From assembly GCA_963795415.1 (NCBI GenBank), contig CAWCHQ010000001.1:372001-436000 (forward strand): a DNA stretch of 64,000 bases, read 5' to 3'. This DNA comes from CAVSUZ01 sp963795415 (GTDB lineage Bacteria; Pseudomonadota; Alphaproteobacteria; Acetobacterales; Acetobacteraceae). The notes under the pieces are model-generated. The model was not told where the DNA came from. It did no database searches and saw only the letters and a list, made by a program, of their open reading frames with translations. How positions within the stretch are numbered: the first letter of the stretch is position 1; each line of letters opens with the position of its first letter. Both the position numbers and the translations under genes were made by a program. This document shows, piece by piece, positions 44,507-53,550 of the stretch.

Positions 44507-45496
44507 ATGACCGCCCTCCTCGAACTCCGCAGCGCCTCAAAAACCTTCACCGGCGGCGTCCTGAGCCACGAACGCAAGACCGCGCTCGAGCCCTTCTCCT
44601 TCACCATCAACTCCGCCCGCCCCTCCATCACCGCCGTCGTCGGCGAATCCGGCAGCGGCAAGACCACCCTCGCCCGCCTGCTCCTCGGACTGATTGAGCC
44701 CACCGAAGGCGCCGTTCTTTACAAGGGAAAGGACTTCCGCACCCTCACCGCCACCGACCGCCGCAATTTCCGCCACGACGTCCAGGCGATCTTCCAGGAT
44801 CCATACGAAGTCTATAATCCGTTCTACCGTGTGGACCACGTGCTCATCACGCCAGTGCGCAAGTTTCGCCTGGCACGATCCCGCGCCGAGGCCCGCCAGC
44901 TTATCGAGGAAGCCCTCCGCGCCACCGGCCTCCGCCCCGAGGAAATCCTCGGCCGCTATCCCCACCAGCTCTCCGGCGGCCAGCGTCAGCGCATCATGGT
45001 CGCCCGCGCCCTCCTGTTGCGGCCGAAACTGATCGTCGCCGACGAGCCCGTCTCCATGGTGGACGCCTCGCTGCGCGCCACGATCCTGAGCAGCCTGCGC
45101 AAGCTGCACGACGAGCTCGGCATTTCCATCCTGTACATCACCCACGATCTCGCCACCGCTTATCAGGTCGCGGATTCCATACTGGTGCTGTACCGCGCCG
45201 CCGTCGCCGAATCCGGCAATGTGGAGCGCGTGGTCAAAAACCCCCGCCACCCCTACACGCAACTGCTGATCAGCTCGATCCCCCGCGTCAGCACCGCCCG
45301 CGACTGGCCCGCCGAAAGACCGCCCGCACTCCGAGGTGTCCACCTCAACGGCGGCTGCAAATTCGCCGACCGCTGCCCCATCGCCCTCCCGCGCTGCACC
45401 ACCTCCGCCCCGCCGCTTCTGCCGGTCGAACCGGATCGGTCGGCCGCCTGCTTCCGGGTGGAACCTGCACTTTTCGCGACAGAACTCGCCTCGTGA
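44507..45496 (+). CDS. ABC transporter ATP-binding protein, DppF type
   Basis: A 329-residue ATPase. It has Walker A VGESGSGKTTLARLLLGL, the Q-loop FQDPYEVYNPF, the signature LSGGQRQRIMVARALLL, Walker B LIVADEPVSMVD and the switch YITHDLATAYQ. The C-terminal Cys motif (GCKFADRCPIALPRC) is typical of oligopeptide/dipeptide importers. It is the last gene of the importer operon that starts at 37571. Confidence 0.9.
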   Translation: MTALLELRSASKTFTGGVLSHERKTALEPFSFTINSARPSITAVVGESGSGKTTLARLLLGLIEPTEGAVLYKGKDFRTLTATDRRNFRHDVQAIFQDPYEVYNPFYRVDHVLITPVRKFRLARSRAEARQLIEEALRATGLRPEEILGRYPHQLSGGQRQRIMVARALLLRPKLIVADEPVSMVDASLRATILSSLRKLHDELGISILYITHDLATAYQVADSILVLYRAAVAESGNVERVVKNPRHPYTQLLISSIPRVSTARDWPAERPPALRGVHLNGGCKFADRCPIALPRCTTSAPPLLPVEPDRSAACFRVEPALFATELAS

Positions 45497-45546
45497 CCTT
45501 CTTTCGCTTCATGTGACGAACCAGAGCGGACTTCGGGACAATCGGC

Positions 45547-46098
45547 GTGAGCCATCGGTTCTTCACGATCGGCCATTCGACACGAACGGTCGAGCAGCTC
45601 GCCGCCCTGCTGAATGAGGCCGGCGCCGATCTGGTTGCCGATGTGCGCAGCATGCCGCGCTCACGTGCCGTCCCCCAGTTCAACATCGAGGCGTTGCCGC
45701 CCCGGCTGGCTGAAGAAGGGATCCGATACCGCCATCTGCCCCGGCTCGGCGGCCTTCGCGGGCGACATGCTGGCGCGGCGCCATCGCCCAATACCTTCTG
45801 GGAAAACGCAAGCTTTCGTAACTATGCAGATTACGCCATGACCGGGGAATTCAGGGAAGGGCTTGCCGAGCTGCGCGCGTTGGCCCGCCAGCACGCCTGC
45901 GCCGTCATGTGCGCCGAGGCGGTCTGGTGGCGCTGCCATCGCCGGATCATCGCCGACTATCTGATAGCCGCAGGGGAAGAGGTTCTGCACATTCTCGGCC
46001 CCGGCCACATCGCTCCGGCGATCATGACGCCGGGTGCATGTGTCACGACGGGAGGCGTCGTACTGTATCCGTCCGGCGAAGTGGGCGATGGTACCTGA
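45547..46098 (+). CDS. DUF488 family protein
   Basis: A 183-residue cytosolic protein. FFTIGHSTRTVEQLAALL near the start and CAEAVWWRCHRRIIADYL toward the end, with its Cys-Ala-Glu and Cys-His-Arg motif, define DUF488. The function is unknown. The start is GTG 45547. It follows the importer operon by 50 bases on the same strand. Confidence 0.85.
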   Translation: MSHRFFTIGHSTRTVEQLAALLNEAGADLVADVRSMPRSRAVPQFNIEALPPRLAEEGIRYRHLPRLGGLRGRHAGAAPSPNTFWENASFRNYADYAMTGEFREGLAELRALARQHACAVMCAEAVWWRCHRRIIADYLIAAGEEVLHILGPGHIAPAIMTPGACVTTGGVVLYPSGEVGDGT

Positions 46099-46152
46099 TG
46101 CCCCACCCTGCAAGAAAACCTGGACTTCTCCGCCCCAGCATCCGGAAACCCT

Positions 46153-48090
46153 ATGCGCCGTGACCGCACCACCAGCCGCCGCCTGACCAGAACCGCAGCC
46201 GCGGCCGCCCTTGGCACCCTTCTTCCGGTCATTGCCTCTGCCCAGCAGCCGTCGGGTCCTCACACCCCAGTCATTTCTCCCGACGCAGCCCCCACCCGCA
46301 CACAAGTCAAGCACCTCCTCATCATCATCGGGGAAAACCGCAGCTTCGATCACCTCTTCGCCACCTACCAGCCGCCCCCGGGCCAGACCGTCCGTAATCT
46401 GCTCTCGGAAGGCATCATCCTTTCCAACGGAGCGCCGGGCCCCAACTACAAGCTCGCCATCCAGAACACCGCCACCCAGCCCGACGGCGACTATCACAAC
46501 AGCCCCCCGCTTGCCGGTCCCTACCCGACGCTTCCCCCGCCCTTCACCGACGGCGCCCCCCCGAGCCAAAGCGAAACTCGGCCGCCCTTCACCACCATCG
46601 CCATCGCGCAGGCGCGGGACCACGGCCTCGATCCTGCCGATCTCGGCATTCTGATATCCGGCGCAACCGGTCTGCCCAAGGGCGTCATCGACACGCGTGT
46701 AACCAACGTCGGCAAACTCCCGCCCGGCCCCTTCCAGCTCACCAACGCCAGCCGGCTCACTTATGACGACTATGCCGGAAGCCCCGTCCATCGCTTCTAT
46801 CAGATGTGGCAGCAGACCGATTGCAGCACCGCCCGTGCCACTCAGGAAAACCCAAGCGGCTGCCGCAACGACCTCTTCCCCTGGGTTGAAGCGACCGTCA
46901 GCGCGGGCAGCAACGGCAAGCCTCCGCCGGGACCCATAACAAACGAAACCACGAAGGAGGGCGCCATCGCGATGGGCTTCTACAACGTCCGGATCGGCGA
47001 CGAGCCCTACTTCAACGCCCTCGCCCGCGAATACACCCTTGCCGATAACTACCATCAGCCCTTCATGGGCGGTACCGGCGCCAACAGTATTATGGTCGGC
47101 GCCGCCGACGCCTACTGGTTCAGTGACGGCCACGGTCATCCCGCAATCCCGCCCACTCGGCAGATCGAAAATCCCAATCCCCAGCCAGGCACCGTCAACT
47201 ACTATACGCAGGACGGCTATTCCGGCGGCAGTTATAGCAATTGCTCCGATCCGAACGCGCCCGGCACCAATTCCATCATCGCTTACCTGAAGTCGCTCCC
47301 CTACAGCGCCAACCCCAACTGCGCCCCGGGTCACTATTACCTGCTCAACAACTATAACCCGGGCTATTTCGGCAATGGCCAGATCGATACGCAGGACAGC
47401 TTCGTCATCCCACCCGTCTCAACGCCCACGATCGGCGACGATATGATCGCTCACGGCATCTCCTGGACCTATTTCGGCGAAGGCTGGAACCAGTATCTCA
47501 AAAACCCACTCGACCCGGCGGACGTCTATTGCAATATCTGCAACCCCTTCCAGTACGAAACGTCCATCATGACCAACCCCGCAATGCGGCAGGAACACCT
47601 GAAGGATACGCAAGACCTCTACGAAGAAATTCAGCACGGCCACCTGCCGTCCGTCGCCTTCGTGAAACCCGGCGCATTCAACGACGGACATCCGGCGTCC
47701 TCGAAATTCAACATATTCGCCGCATTCACGAAGAAGCTCATGGGCATGATCCAAAGCCAGCCCGCGCTCTGGAAAACCACCGCGATCTTCGTCACTGTTG
47801 ACGAAGGCGGCGGCTACTACGATTCCGGCTACATCCAGCCGCTCGACTTCTTCGGTGACGGAACCCGGATTCCGCTGATCGCCGTCTCCCCCTACTCCAC
47901 CGGCGGCCGGGTCGTGCACACTTACACCGACCACGCATCGCTGGCCAAATTCATCGAGGCGAACTGGTCCCTTCCTCCGATCAGCAATCGCAGCCGTGAC
48001 AATCTGCCCGATCCGGCCGCCGGCCCCGGCAACCCTTACGTCCCCACGAATCCTCCCGCCATCGGCGATCTCATGAACATGTTCCAGTAG
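46153..48090 (+). CDS. Tat-exported phospholipase C-like phosphoesterase
   Basis: A 645-residue secreted enzyme of the PLC/AcpA phosphoesterase family (PF04185 type). The N-terminus RRDRTTSRRLTRTAAAAALG ends in IASAQ, a twin-arginine signal. HLLIIIGENRSFDHLFATY contains the catalytic Asn-Arg and metal-binding Glu. ADNYHQPFMGGTGANSIM, FVTVDEGGGYYD and YTDHASLAKFIEANW supply further metal ligands. It probably cleaves phosphodiesters or phosphomonoesters in the periplasm. It is followed by a small exported protein gene about 100 bases downstream. Confidence 0.9.
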   Translation: MRRDRTTSRRLTRTAAAAALGTLLPVIASAQQPSGPHTPVISPDAAPTRTQVKHLLIIIGENRSFDHLFATYQPPPGQTVRNLLSEGIILSNGAPGPNYKLAIQNTATQPDGDYHNSPPLAGPYPTLPPPFTDGAPPSQSETRPPFTTIAIAQARDHGLDPADLGILISGATGLPKGVIDTRVTNVGKLPPGPFQLTNASRLTYDDYAGSPVHRFYQMWQQTDCSTARATQENPSGCRNDLFPWVEATVSAGSNGKPPPGPITNETTKEGAIAMGFYNVRIGDEPYFNALAREYTLADNYHQPFMGGTGANSIMVGAADAYWFSDGHGHPAIPPTRQIENPNPQPGTVNYYTQDGYSGGSYSNCSDPNAPGTNSIIAYLKSLPYSANPNCAPGHYYLLNNYNPGYFGNGQIDTQDSFVIPPVSTPTIGDDMIAHGISWTYFGEGWNQYLKNPLDPADVYCNICNPFQYETSIMTNPAMRQEHLKDTQDLYEEIQHGHLPSVAFVKPGAFNDGHPASSKFNIFAAFTKKLMGMIQSQPALWKTTAIFVTVDEGGGYYDSGYIQPLDFFGDGTRIPLIAVSPYSTGGRVVHTYTDHASLAKFIEANWSLPPISNRSRDNLPDPAAGPGNPYVPTNPPAIGDLMNMFQ

Positions 48091-48187
48091 CTGGAGCAGG
48101 ATGGCGGACGGCGTTGTCCCCAACCCGGGAACCTTTCCCCTCAACCCGCATCCAATCCACTGTAACCACCGCCCACGGAGGCACCGG

Positions 48188-48863
48188 ATGCGCAAGTTTC
48201 TCCTGACAGCTTCACTCGCCGCGGCGGTCCTGGCCGGCCCGGCCGCCCACGCCGCGCCGCCCAGCCCGCACAATCATCACGCGGCCACAGCCGCAGCCAG
48301 CGCGTCCAGTACCCGCAAAACTCGATGCAACCAAGGGGGCATTGCGCGACCTGTGGGTCGGCCACATCTTCTGGGTCCGCAACGTCGTCATATACACCCT
48401 GGCCGGCAACGCCGCCGCCGAGCAGGTAAGTGAGCAGCAGGTCGTCGCCAACGCCCATTCGATCGCCGGCGCCATCCAGCCCTTCTATGGCCCCGCCGCC
48501 ACGGATAAACTCTTCACCCTCCTCGCCGGCCACTACGGCGCTATCAAGTCATATCTTCAGGCATCAATCGCCCACGATACCCAGAAGCAGGCGGAGGCAA
48601 CCAACGCCCTGCTGCAAAACGCCGCGCAGATCGCCGTCTTCCTCAGCACGGCAAATCCCTACCTGCCGAAGGCCACGCTCCAATCGCTACTCGACACGCA
48701 CGGCGCCCAACACATCGCGCAAATCCAGCAACTGCAGGCCGGCAACTACGCCGCCGAGGCAAAAACCTGGTCAGATATGACCAGCCACATCTACGTCATC
48801 GCCGATGCGCTCGCCGGCGCCATCGCCAAACAATTCCCCGCGAAATTCCAGGATGGAGCCTGA
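48188..48863 (+). pseudogene. Exported protein of unknown function, frameshifted as read
   Basis: A signal peptide (MRKFLLTASLAAAVLAGPAA) starts at ATG 48188 with GGAGG 6 bases upstream. Downstream, the frame beginning LRDLWVGHIFWVRNVVIYTL continues to 48863 in a different phase. The total is one base over a multiple of three. Removing one A from the AAAA at 48317-48320 gives TRKLDATKGALRDLW and a 224-residue protein. The mature part is helical with a Gln-rich middle. No family is recognised; the PLC-like enzyme precedes it. Confidence 0.7.
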
Positions 48864-48877
48864 CCCAGCCCGCAGCT

Positions 48878-48988
48878 AGAGCAGATCGCGCTTGACTGGA
48901 AATGCCTTGCGTTTCCAGGAGCGCGTGAATCTGCTCTAAAACTATGAAGTCGGAGCGTTTCAGGCTGATACAGTCAGCCTGAAACTGC
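48878..48988. repeat. Two alphaproteobacterial palindromic repeats (R4)
   Basis: The first hairpin has AGAGCAGAT at 48878-48886 and ATCTGCTCT at 48929-48937. Inside it are CGC/GCG and GGAAA/TTTCC pairs. The second has GTTTCAGGCTGA and TCAGCCTGAAAC at 48957-48985. Both motifs resemble GCTCTAA-ended palindromes common between genes in alphaproteobacteria. They sit between the exported protein gene and the convergent Rieske gene and may help terminate both. Confidence 0.85.
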
Positions 48989-48989
48989 T

Positions 48990-49403
48990 CTAAACATCCA
49001 CCACCACGTACTCTTCTTCCACCGTGACCGGAATCTTCTCCGCCACGTAAGGCCCCTGCACGACGCGCTGGCCAGGCGCCACCTCGACCGGATAGTTTCG
49101 CACCGTGATCTTCTCCGGATCGCAGAAGGACTGGCCGGTGCGGATATCAAACTCCCACCCGTGCCAGGGGCAGCGGATCACCTCGCCGGGCCGTGAATAC
49201 CGATACGTGCCCGGCTCATCCAATTCGATGAACCCGGTCAGCACCCCTTCGCACATCGGCCCGCCCTGGTGCGGACAACGATTCAATAACCCATAAAACG
49301 TCCCGCCCAGATTGAAGATGGCGATCGGCCGCCCGCGCACAGTCACAAGTTTCCGTTCGCCGGGCGGGATCTCCCGCACCATCGCAACCACGTGCTTGCT
49401 CAT
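48990..49403 (-). CDS. Rieske [2Fe-2S] ferredoxin-like protein
   Basis: A 137-residue soluble Rieske protein. NRCPHQGGPM and RCPWHGWEFD are the two Cys-x-His and Cys-x2-His cluster motifs. There is no catalytic domain, so it is probably an electron-transfer partner of an oxygenase. ATG 49403 is supported by GGAAGCAGG upstream. It is divergent from a flavin reductase gene 133 bases away, which would supply electrons in the same system (inference). Confidence 0.9.
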   Translation of the reverse strand: MSKHVVAMVREIPPGERKLVTVRGRPIAIFNLGGTFYGLLNRCPHQGGPMCEGVLTGFIELDEPGTYRYSRPGEVIRCPWHGWEFDIRTGQSFCDPEKITVRNYPVEVAPGQRVVQGPYVAEKIPVTVEEEYVVVDV

Positions 49404-49536
49404 CCGCCTGCTTCCACCCACCTTCGTGCAAGCCCGACTGTATCCACCCCGCCTTGCCGATGAAAGACCATGCCGGGGGGTTTCCGCCCCCACAAGGCCC
49501 GCGGCATACTCGCCCCAGCCTCAGGGAAAGCAATCC

Positions 49537-50031
49537 GTGCCCGTGTCAAAGGAAGCCTATCGCGAGGGGATGGCCCGTCTCGGCGCCGCCGTGAACGTCA
49601 TCACCACCGATGGCCCCGGCGGCAAGGCAGGCTTCACCGCCTCCGCCGTTTGCAGCGTCACTGATTCCCCACCCACCCTGCTGGTCTGCGCCAATCGAGC
49701 CAACGATTCATACCCGGCCTTCAAAACCAACGGCGTTCTTTGCGTCAACACATTGGGCGGCCACCAGCAGCTCCTCTCCCCCGTCTTCGCCGGGCTGACC
49801 GACCATGCCATGGATGCCCGCTTCTCCACCGGCGAATGGACCACCCTCGCGACCGGCAGCCCCCTCCTGCTCAATTCCGTCGTCGCCTTCGACTGCCGCA
49901 TAGAACAGGTCGTTACAGTCGGAACTCATGACGTCTTCTTCTGCATGGTCGAGGCAGTGCAGACGGGACCCGAGCACGAGGTGCTGATCTACTACGCCCG
50001 CGGCTACCACAGCATCCCGCACGCAGGCTGA
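49537..50031 (+). CDS. Flavin reductase-like, FMN-binding protein
   Basis: A 164-residue flavin reductase domain protein (HpaC/NTAB type). GFTASAVCSVTDSPPTLLVC, then VLCVNTLGGHQQLLSPVFAG and FFCMVEAVQ are the FMN-binding strand blocks. It supplies reduced flavin to a monooxygenase or works with the divergent Rieske protein. The start GTG 49537 follows AGGGAAAG; GTG 49543 is an alternative. Confidence 0.9.
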   Translation: MPVSKEAYREGMARLGAAVNVITTDGPGGKAGFTASAVCSVTDSPPTLLVCANRANDSYPAFKTNGVLCVNTLGGHQQLLSPVFAGLTDHAMDARFSTGEWTTLATGSPLLLNSVVAFDCRIEQVVTVGTHDVFFCMVEAVQTGPEHEVLIYYARGYHSIPHAG

Positions 50032-50049
50032 CGGCCTGCCTTCAGATGA

Positions 50050-50424
50050 CTACGACGCCTTCTTCGCCGGCTTCGTGTCGTTCGCAACCGCCGGCCGGAT
50101 CACCGTGCTGATCGTGTCGCGCAGCACCGTCACCCGGATGTTCGGCGCAATCTCCACCTCGACCTCCTGCGAGGCCACCTGCTTCCCCTCCTTGTCGGTC
50201 ACCATCGGAACCCGTTGCACTACCCCGACAATCCCCCCGCCCGTCACCACCCGGTCGCCCCGCTTGAGCGCCGACAGCATCTGCTTCTGGTCCTTCTGCT
50301 TCTGCTGCTGCGGGCGGATGAGCAGGAAATAAAACACGACGAAGATCAGGACGAGCGGCAGAAACTGAGCCGCATTGCCCAGCCCTCCCGTCATGCTCTG
50401 CGCATAAGCCTCCGAAATGAGCAT
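50050..50424 (-). CDS. yajC: Preprotein translocase accessory subunit YajC
   Basis: A 124-residue single-TM inner-membrane protein of the SecDF-YajC complex. The TM is FLPLVLIFVVFYFLLIRPQQ, with the diagnostic IRPQQQKQKDQKQM after it. LKRGDRVVTGGGIVGVV follows. A short N-terminal periplasmic segment precedes the TM. It is divergent from the DUF815 ATPase gene, and secD/secF are not visible. Confidence 0.95.
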   Translation of the reverse strand: MLISEAYAQSMTGGLGNAAQFLPLVLIFVVFYFLLIRPQQQKQKDQKQMLSALKRGDRVVTGGGIVGVVQRVPMVTDKEGKQVASQEVEVEIAPNIRVTVLRDTISTVIRPAVANDTKPAKKAS

Positions 50425-50517
50425 ACCAGTCCTGTCAGGCCTTCGGCCTGGGTTGCGACGAAATCAGCGGGACCATAGGTTCCGCCGCCCTCCCGTCAAG
50501 CACACCCCGGAACCCGC

Positions 50518-51366
50518 ATGGACCCCCACCTGTTGGAGCAACTCGGCCGCATCGCCGCCGCCCTGGAACGCCTCGCCCCGCCGCCGCCCAGGCCGGTCCA
50601 GCTCGACGCCGCTCAGGCCTTCGTCTGGCATCCCGACCCGCCCCGCCTCTCCCCGGTTCCCGAGGTCTCCCACGTCGGCATCGATCTTCTCAAAGGCGTT
50701 GACCGTCAGAAGAAGTTGCTGCTCGACAACACGCTGCGCTTCGCCAACGGCCTGCCCGCCAACAACGCCATGCTCTGGGGCGCCCGTGGCATGGGCAAAT
50801 CCTCCCTGGTCAAGGCGGTCCACGCCGTCGCGACCCAGGATTTCCCCCTCAAGCTCGTCGAAATCCACCGCGAGGACGTCGCCTCCCTCCCCGCCCTTCT
50901 CAACCTGCTCCGTGATCGCCCGCAGCGCTGCCTCATCCTCTGCGACGATCTGTCCTTCGAACGCGAGGACGCCGACTACAAGGCACTGAAATCCATCCTG
51001 GAAGGCGGCATCGAAGGCCGCCCCGCCAACGTCCTGTTCTACGCCACCTCCAATCGCCGGCACCTCATGCCGCGCGACATGATCGAGAACGAACGCTCGA
51101 CCGCCATCAACCCTTCCGAGGCCACCGAGGAAAAAGTATCCCTCTCCGATCGTTTCGGTCTGTGGATCGGCTTCCACAACTGCGACCAGGCGACGTTCTT
51201 CGCCATGGTGGAGGGCTACGCCGCCGCCTACGCCCTTCCCCTCGCCCCCGAGGACCTCCGCGCCCGTGCCAACGAATGGTCGGTCACCCGCGGCGCCCGC
51301 TCTGGCCGCGTCGCCTGGCAGTTCATCCAGGACCTCGCAGGACAGCTTGGGGTGAAACTTGCCTGA
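50518..51366 (+). CDS. DUF815 AAA-type ATPase
   Basis: A 282-residue P-loop ATPase. LLDNTLRFANGLPANNAMLW, Walker A GARGMGKSSLVK, Walker B-like CLILCDDLSFE and a sensor region LFYATSNRRHLMPRDM define the DUF815 family. The N-terminal region is a helical hairpin. No substrate is known. It starts at ATG 50518 and is divergent from yajC. Confidence 0.9.
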   Translation: MDPHLLEQLGRIAAALERLAPPPPRPVQLDAAQAFVWHPDPPRLSPVPEVSHVGIDLLKGVDRQKKLLLDNTLRFANGLPANNAMLWGARGMGKSSLVKAVHAVATQDFPLKLVEIHREDVASLPALLNLLRDRPQRCLILCDDLSFEREDADYKALKSILEGGIEGRPANVLFYATSNRRHLMPRDMIENERSTAINPSEATEEKVSLSDRFGLWIGFHNCDQATFFAMVEGYAAAYALPLAPEDLRARANEWSVTRGARSGRVAWQFIQDLAGQLGVKLA

Positions 51367-51585
51367 CAAGAAACCTGCTCGATTGCGGCGAGGGGCCGCG
51401 GCCGTCATCGCGAGGCCCGCGAAGCATGTCCTCGGGCCGGCCACCGGCCGGACCCGGGGGCGGGCCGTGGCGATCCAGGCGAACCTCCTCGCTGCCGCGC
51501 CTCGTTTCATTGCCCCGCGGGTCGGAGAACCCGGTGGGGGACTGAACAGTAACAGTCCCTCAAGTGCTGGCCGTTGTGCCTTGCT

Positions 51586-51625
51586 ATTATTGCGAGGCCC
51601 AAAGGGCCGAAGCAATCTCGACCCG
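51586..51625. repeat. Dispersed repeat R2 copy
   Basis: TTGCGAGGCCC and GGGCCGAAGCAATC enclose a short palindrome, as in the copies at 42364 and 44375. Confidence 0.8.
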
Positions 51626-51777
51626 GAGTTGTCCCATTTCATTCGCAACGGCTTACACCAATCGGCGAAAAGACCGACCCGCCCCGACGGTAAAAACCTC
51701 CTTCGGCAGCGCAAGGAACGCTGCGTGCAGGGGCGCGCCGTCGCGGGCCCGGCCAGGAGCGGAAGCAATAGACGCTT

Positions 51778-51930
51778 CTACGCCGCGACGAGCTCGTCCT
51801 TCCATTCATGCGTGAGATAGTGGCTCACAGGTTGGTCGAAGCCTGCGAAACCAGGCATGTAGTGCAGGAATTTCTCGACCAACGGCGCGAACGCCTCGGA
51901 GTCAGGAACCGGCGATAAGGGAGCGTGCAT
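51778..51930 (-). CDS. Possible small protein (50 residues)
   Basis: MHAPLSPVPDSEAFAPLVEK followed by an amphipathic stretch FLHYMPGFAGF and ending THEWKDELVAA. It has no known family and no strong Shine-Dalgarno sequence. It could be a real small gene or a remnant of a larger one; composition alone cannot decide. Confidence 0.25.
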   Translation of the reverse strand: MHAPLSPVPDSEAFAPLVEKFLHYMPGFAGFDQPVSHYLTHEWKDELVAA

Positions 51931-51968
51931 GATCTTTGGGACGCAACAGGGGCTTACCAAAGACGAAC

Positions 51969-52265
51969 ATGACGGGCGCGGGACCCGGTTACACCGGTGC
52001 CGTGGAGGCAAAGTCAGTCCGATATCAATATAGTACTGTGACTGTACCAGTTAGGCCCACCAGCAGCGCGGTCCCACGCCAGGCCGCCGCCATCGCGCGT
52101 GAGGCAGGCGTCGCTCGGGTCGTGATCGGCCAGCGAAGAGCCCTGACACCAGGAATCCGCGAACATGTGGTGTCAACCACCACTACCCCGTTGCCGAACG
52201 CCACGAGCGGCCATTATCGTGGTGCTCAAATGTCGGGTGGGGCCGTCATCAAGCCGGCCCGGTGA
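51969..52265 (+). CDS. Doubtful small ORF
   Basis: A 98-residue frame starting MTGAGPGYTGAVEAKSVRYQ, with no recognised domain and an irregular amino acid composition. No good Shine-Dalgarno sequence is seen. Included only because the region otherwise has no gene. Confidence 0.2.
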   Translation: MTGAGPGYTGAVEAKSVRYQYSTVTVPVRPTSSAVPRQAAAIAREAGVARVVIGQRRALTPGIREHVVSTTTTPLPNATSGHYRGAQMSGGAVIKPAR

Positions 52266-52326
52266 GGAAACGCAGCCATGACAAAGGCAGGCATCAAGCT
52301 CCCTTCAGAGACCCGCAGAAATCACG

Positions 52327-53449
52327 CGAATTGGACCGAGTTTTGACTGTGTGAAAGCCAGCACGCCGGTACAGACGCTAATTTGCACCACTCCAGCTCT
52401 GGCTGAAGCCAATTTGGAATACGTGCAACCATACTATGCACTGCGGCAAATAATCGGCCCGTCCGGCTGGAAGCCATTGATGGTAGAGGCGATCGCCATA
52501 CAGAAAACCGTCGCACAGGCCTGCAGTGTTGATCCAGATACCGGAGCCTTGCCAGCCAATACCAATAAAACCACACTGGTCAACTGTCTCGTGCAAGGTT
52601 ACCAAAACAGCGGACGGTATGGCTCTCCCGTCTTTCCGGAGACGGATATCAGGAAGCTGTACGTCCACTTACAGAGCATATCGCGCTTCAAGCGAAGCTC
52701 AAAACCCTCGGCTTTCTGCCGGCGGATGCGCGGTGATTGATGGCGTGTATGGTACCGGAACACGCAGTGCGATAATGCAGTGGCAGACTTCGGCAGACCT
52801 TGAGCCCACGGGTCTATTGAGTGATACCGATGCCGCACGTCTGCTTTCGTCAACCACGGCTGCGTCCGTTATGGCACCATCGGAGTCCACGTTCGTCTGT
52901 CCCGAATCTCTTCCTGACGACATTGCAAGAGCAAAGGCCTGGGTAGAGTTCCTGGCTTGGCTGAAGACCGCGTATCCGGAGCTTGACACGGAAGCGAAGA
53001 TAACCAGCCTCCGGTACAAGTTGCTCGTCGCGCATCATTGTACGCAAACGCTTGCCAATATCGCACAACATGCTTCAGTCGTACCGAACGCGGCCCTCAT
53101 ATATCAAACCGCTCTCAGATTCCGACATGATCTCCATGCCGGAGGAACCTCTCTGGTCGCGGTATCCGTCCGCAACTGCTATTTCAATGCAGGAGTGGAT
53201 CCTGATAAGCTGAAGCCATGCATGCTGTATGACTCGGCCGCGTTTCGGATGGATTCAGACATAGAAACTTATATGAAGATGCAAGGCGTGCCGAATTGGC
53301 AGCGTTCTCCCTATTTCACGAATGAGTTGTATTCGCAGCGGGCGGCGACATACACCAGGCTGGTATTCAAATCAGCTGATGAAGTGAAAGCCTATCTTGT
53401 ACAGCCGTCGTTGCGGGTTCTGAATGAGGCAGTCAATTTCCGTAAATGA
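52327..53449 (+). pseudogene. LprI-like plus peptidoglycan-binding protein, broken
   Basis: The first frame reads SFDCVKASTPVQTLICTTPA, the N-terminal repeat of LprI/lysozyme-inhibitor-like proteins, and lacks a start and signal peptide. A third frame near 52690 reads LQAKLKTLGFLPADAR, and another from about 52735 reads IDGVYGTGTRSAIMQWQ. Together these are a PG_binding_1 domain. A frame of about 230 residues then continues to 53449 (VCPESLPDDIARAKAWVEFL). At least two frameshifts and a missing 5' end make it non-functional. The stretch is visibly less GC-rich than its surroundings, which suggests acquired DNA. Confidence 0.65.
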
Positions 53450-53504
53450 GCGTTTGCCAAACAATACGAACAGCAGTTAAAGCCTGACGCAGAATCTCTG
53501 CTGC

Positions 53505-53542
53505 CCCTTAATCCGCGTTTATCCGCATTCATCCGGGGTTCC
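53505..53542. repeat. Short dispersed repeat of the ATCCGCGT type
   Basis: TTAATCCGCGTTTATCCGCA followed by TTCATCCGGGGTTCC consists of three imperfect ATCCGCG steps. Comparable TCCGCGTTxATCCGC sequences recur between genes in other alphaproteobacteria (from memory). A single copy is seen here, just downstream of the LuxR gene. Confidence 0.5.
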
Positions 53543-53550
53543 AAAATTCC

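Larger units (their letters stand above)
51367..52326. other. Gene-poor region with R2-type repeats
   Basis: This 960-base stretch lacks a convincing gene. It contains a degenerate CATCGCGAGGCCCGCGAAGC element near 51405-51450 and a clear R2 copy at 51586-51625 (TATTGCGAGGCCCAAAGGGC to GAAGCAATCTCGACC). Two short frames are listed separately at low confidence. From about 52 kb the base composition becomes less GC-rich. Confidence 0.5.

Noticed and set aside
42325..47334. Long minus-strand frames (338, 423 and 557 residues) opposite the importer and phosphoesterase genes
   Set aside because: They are Gly/Asp/Glu/Val-rich antisense shadows without domains, while the plus strand encodes clear ABC and phosphoesterase proteins.
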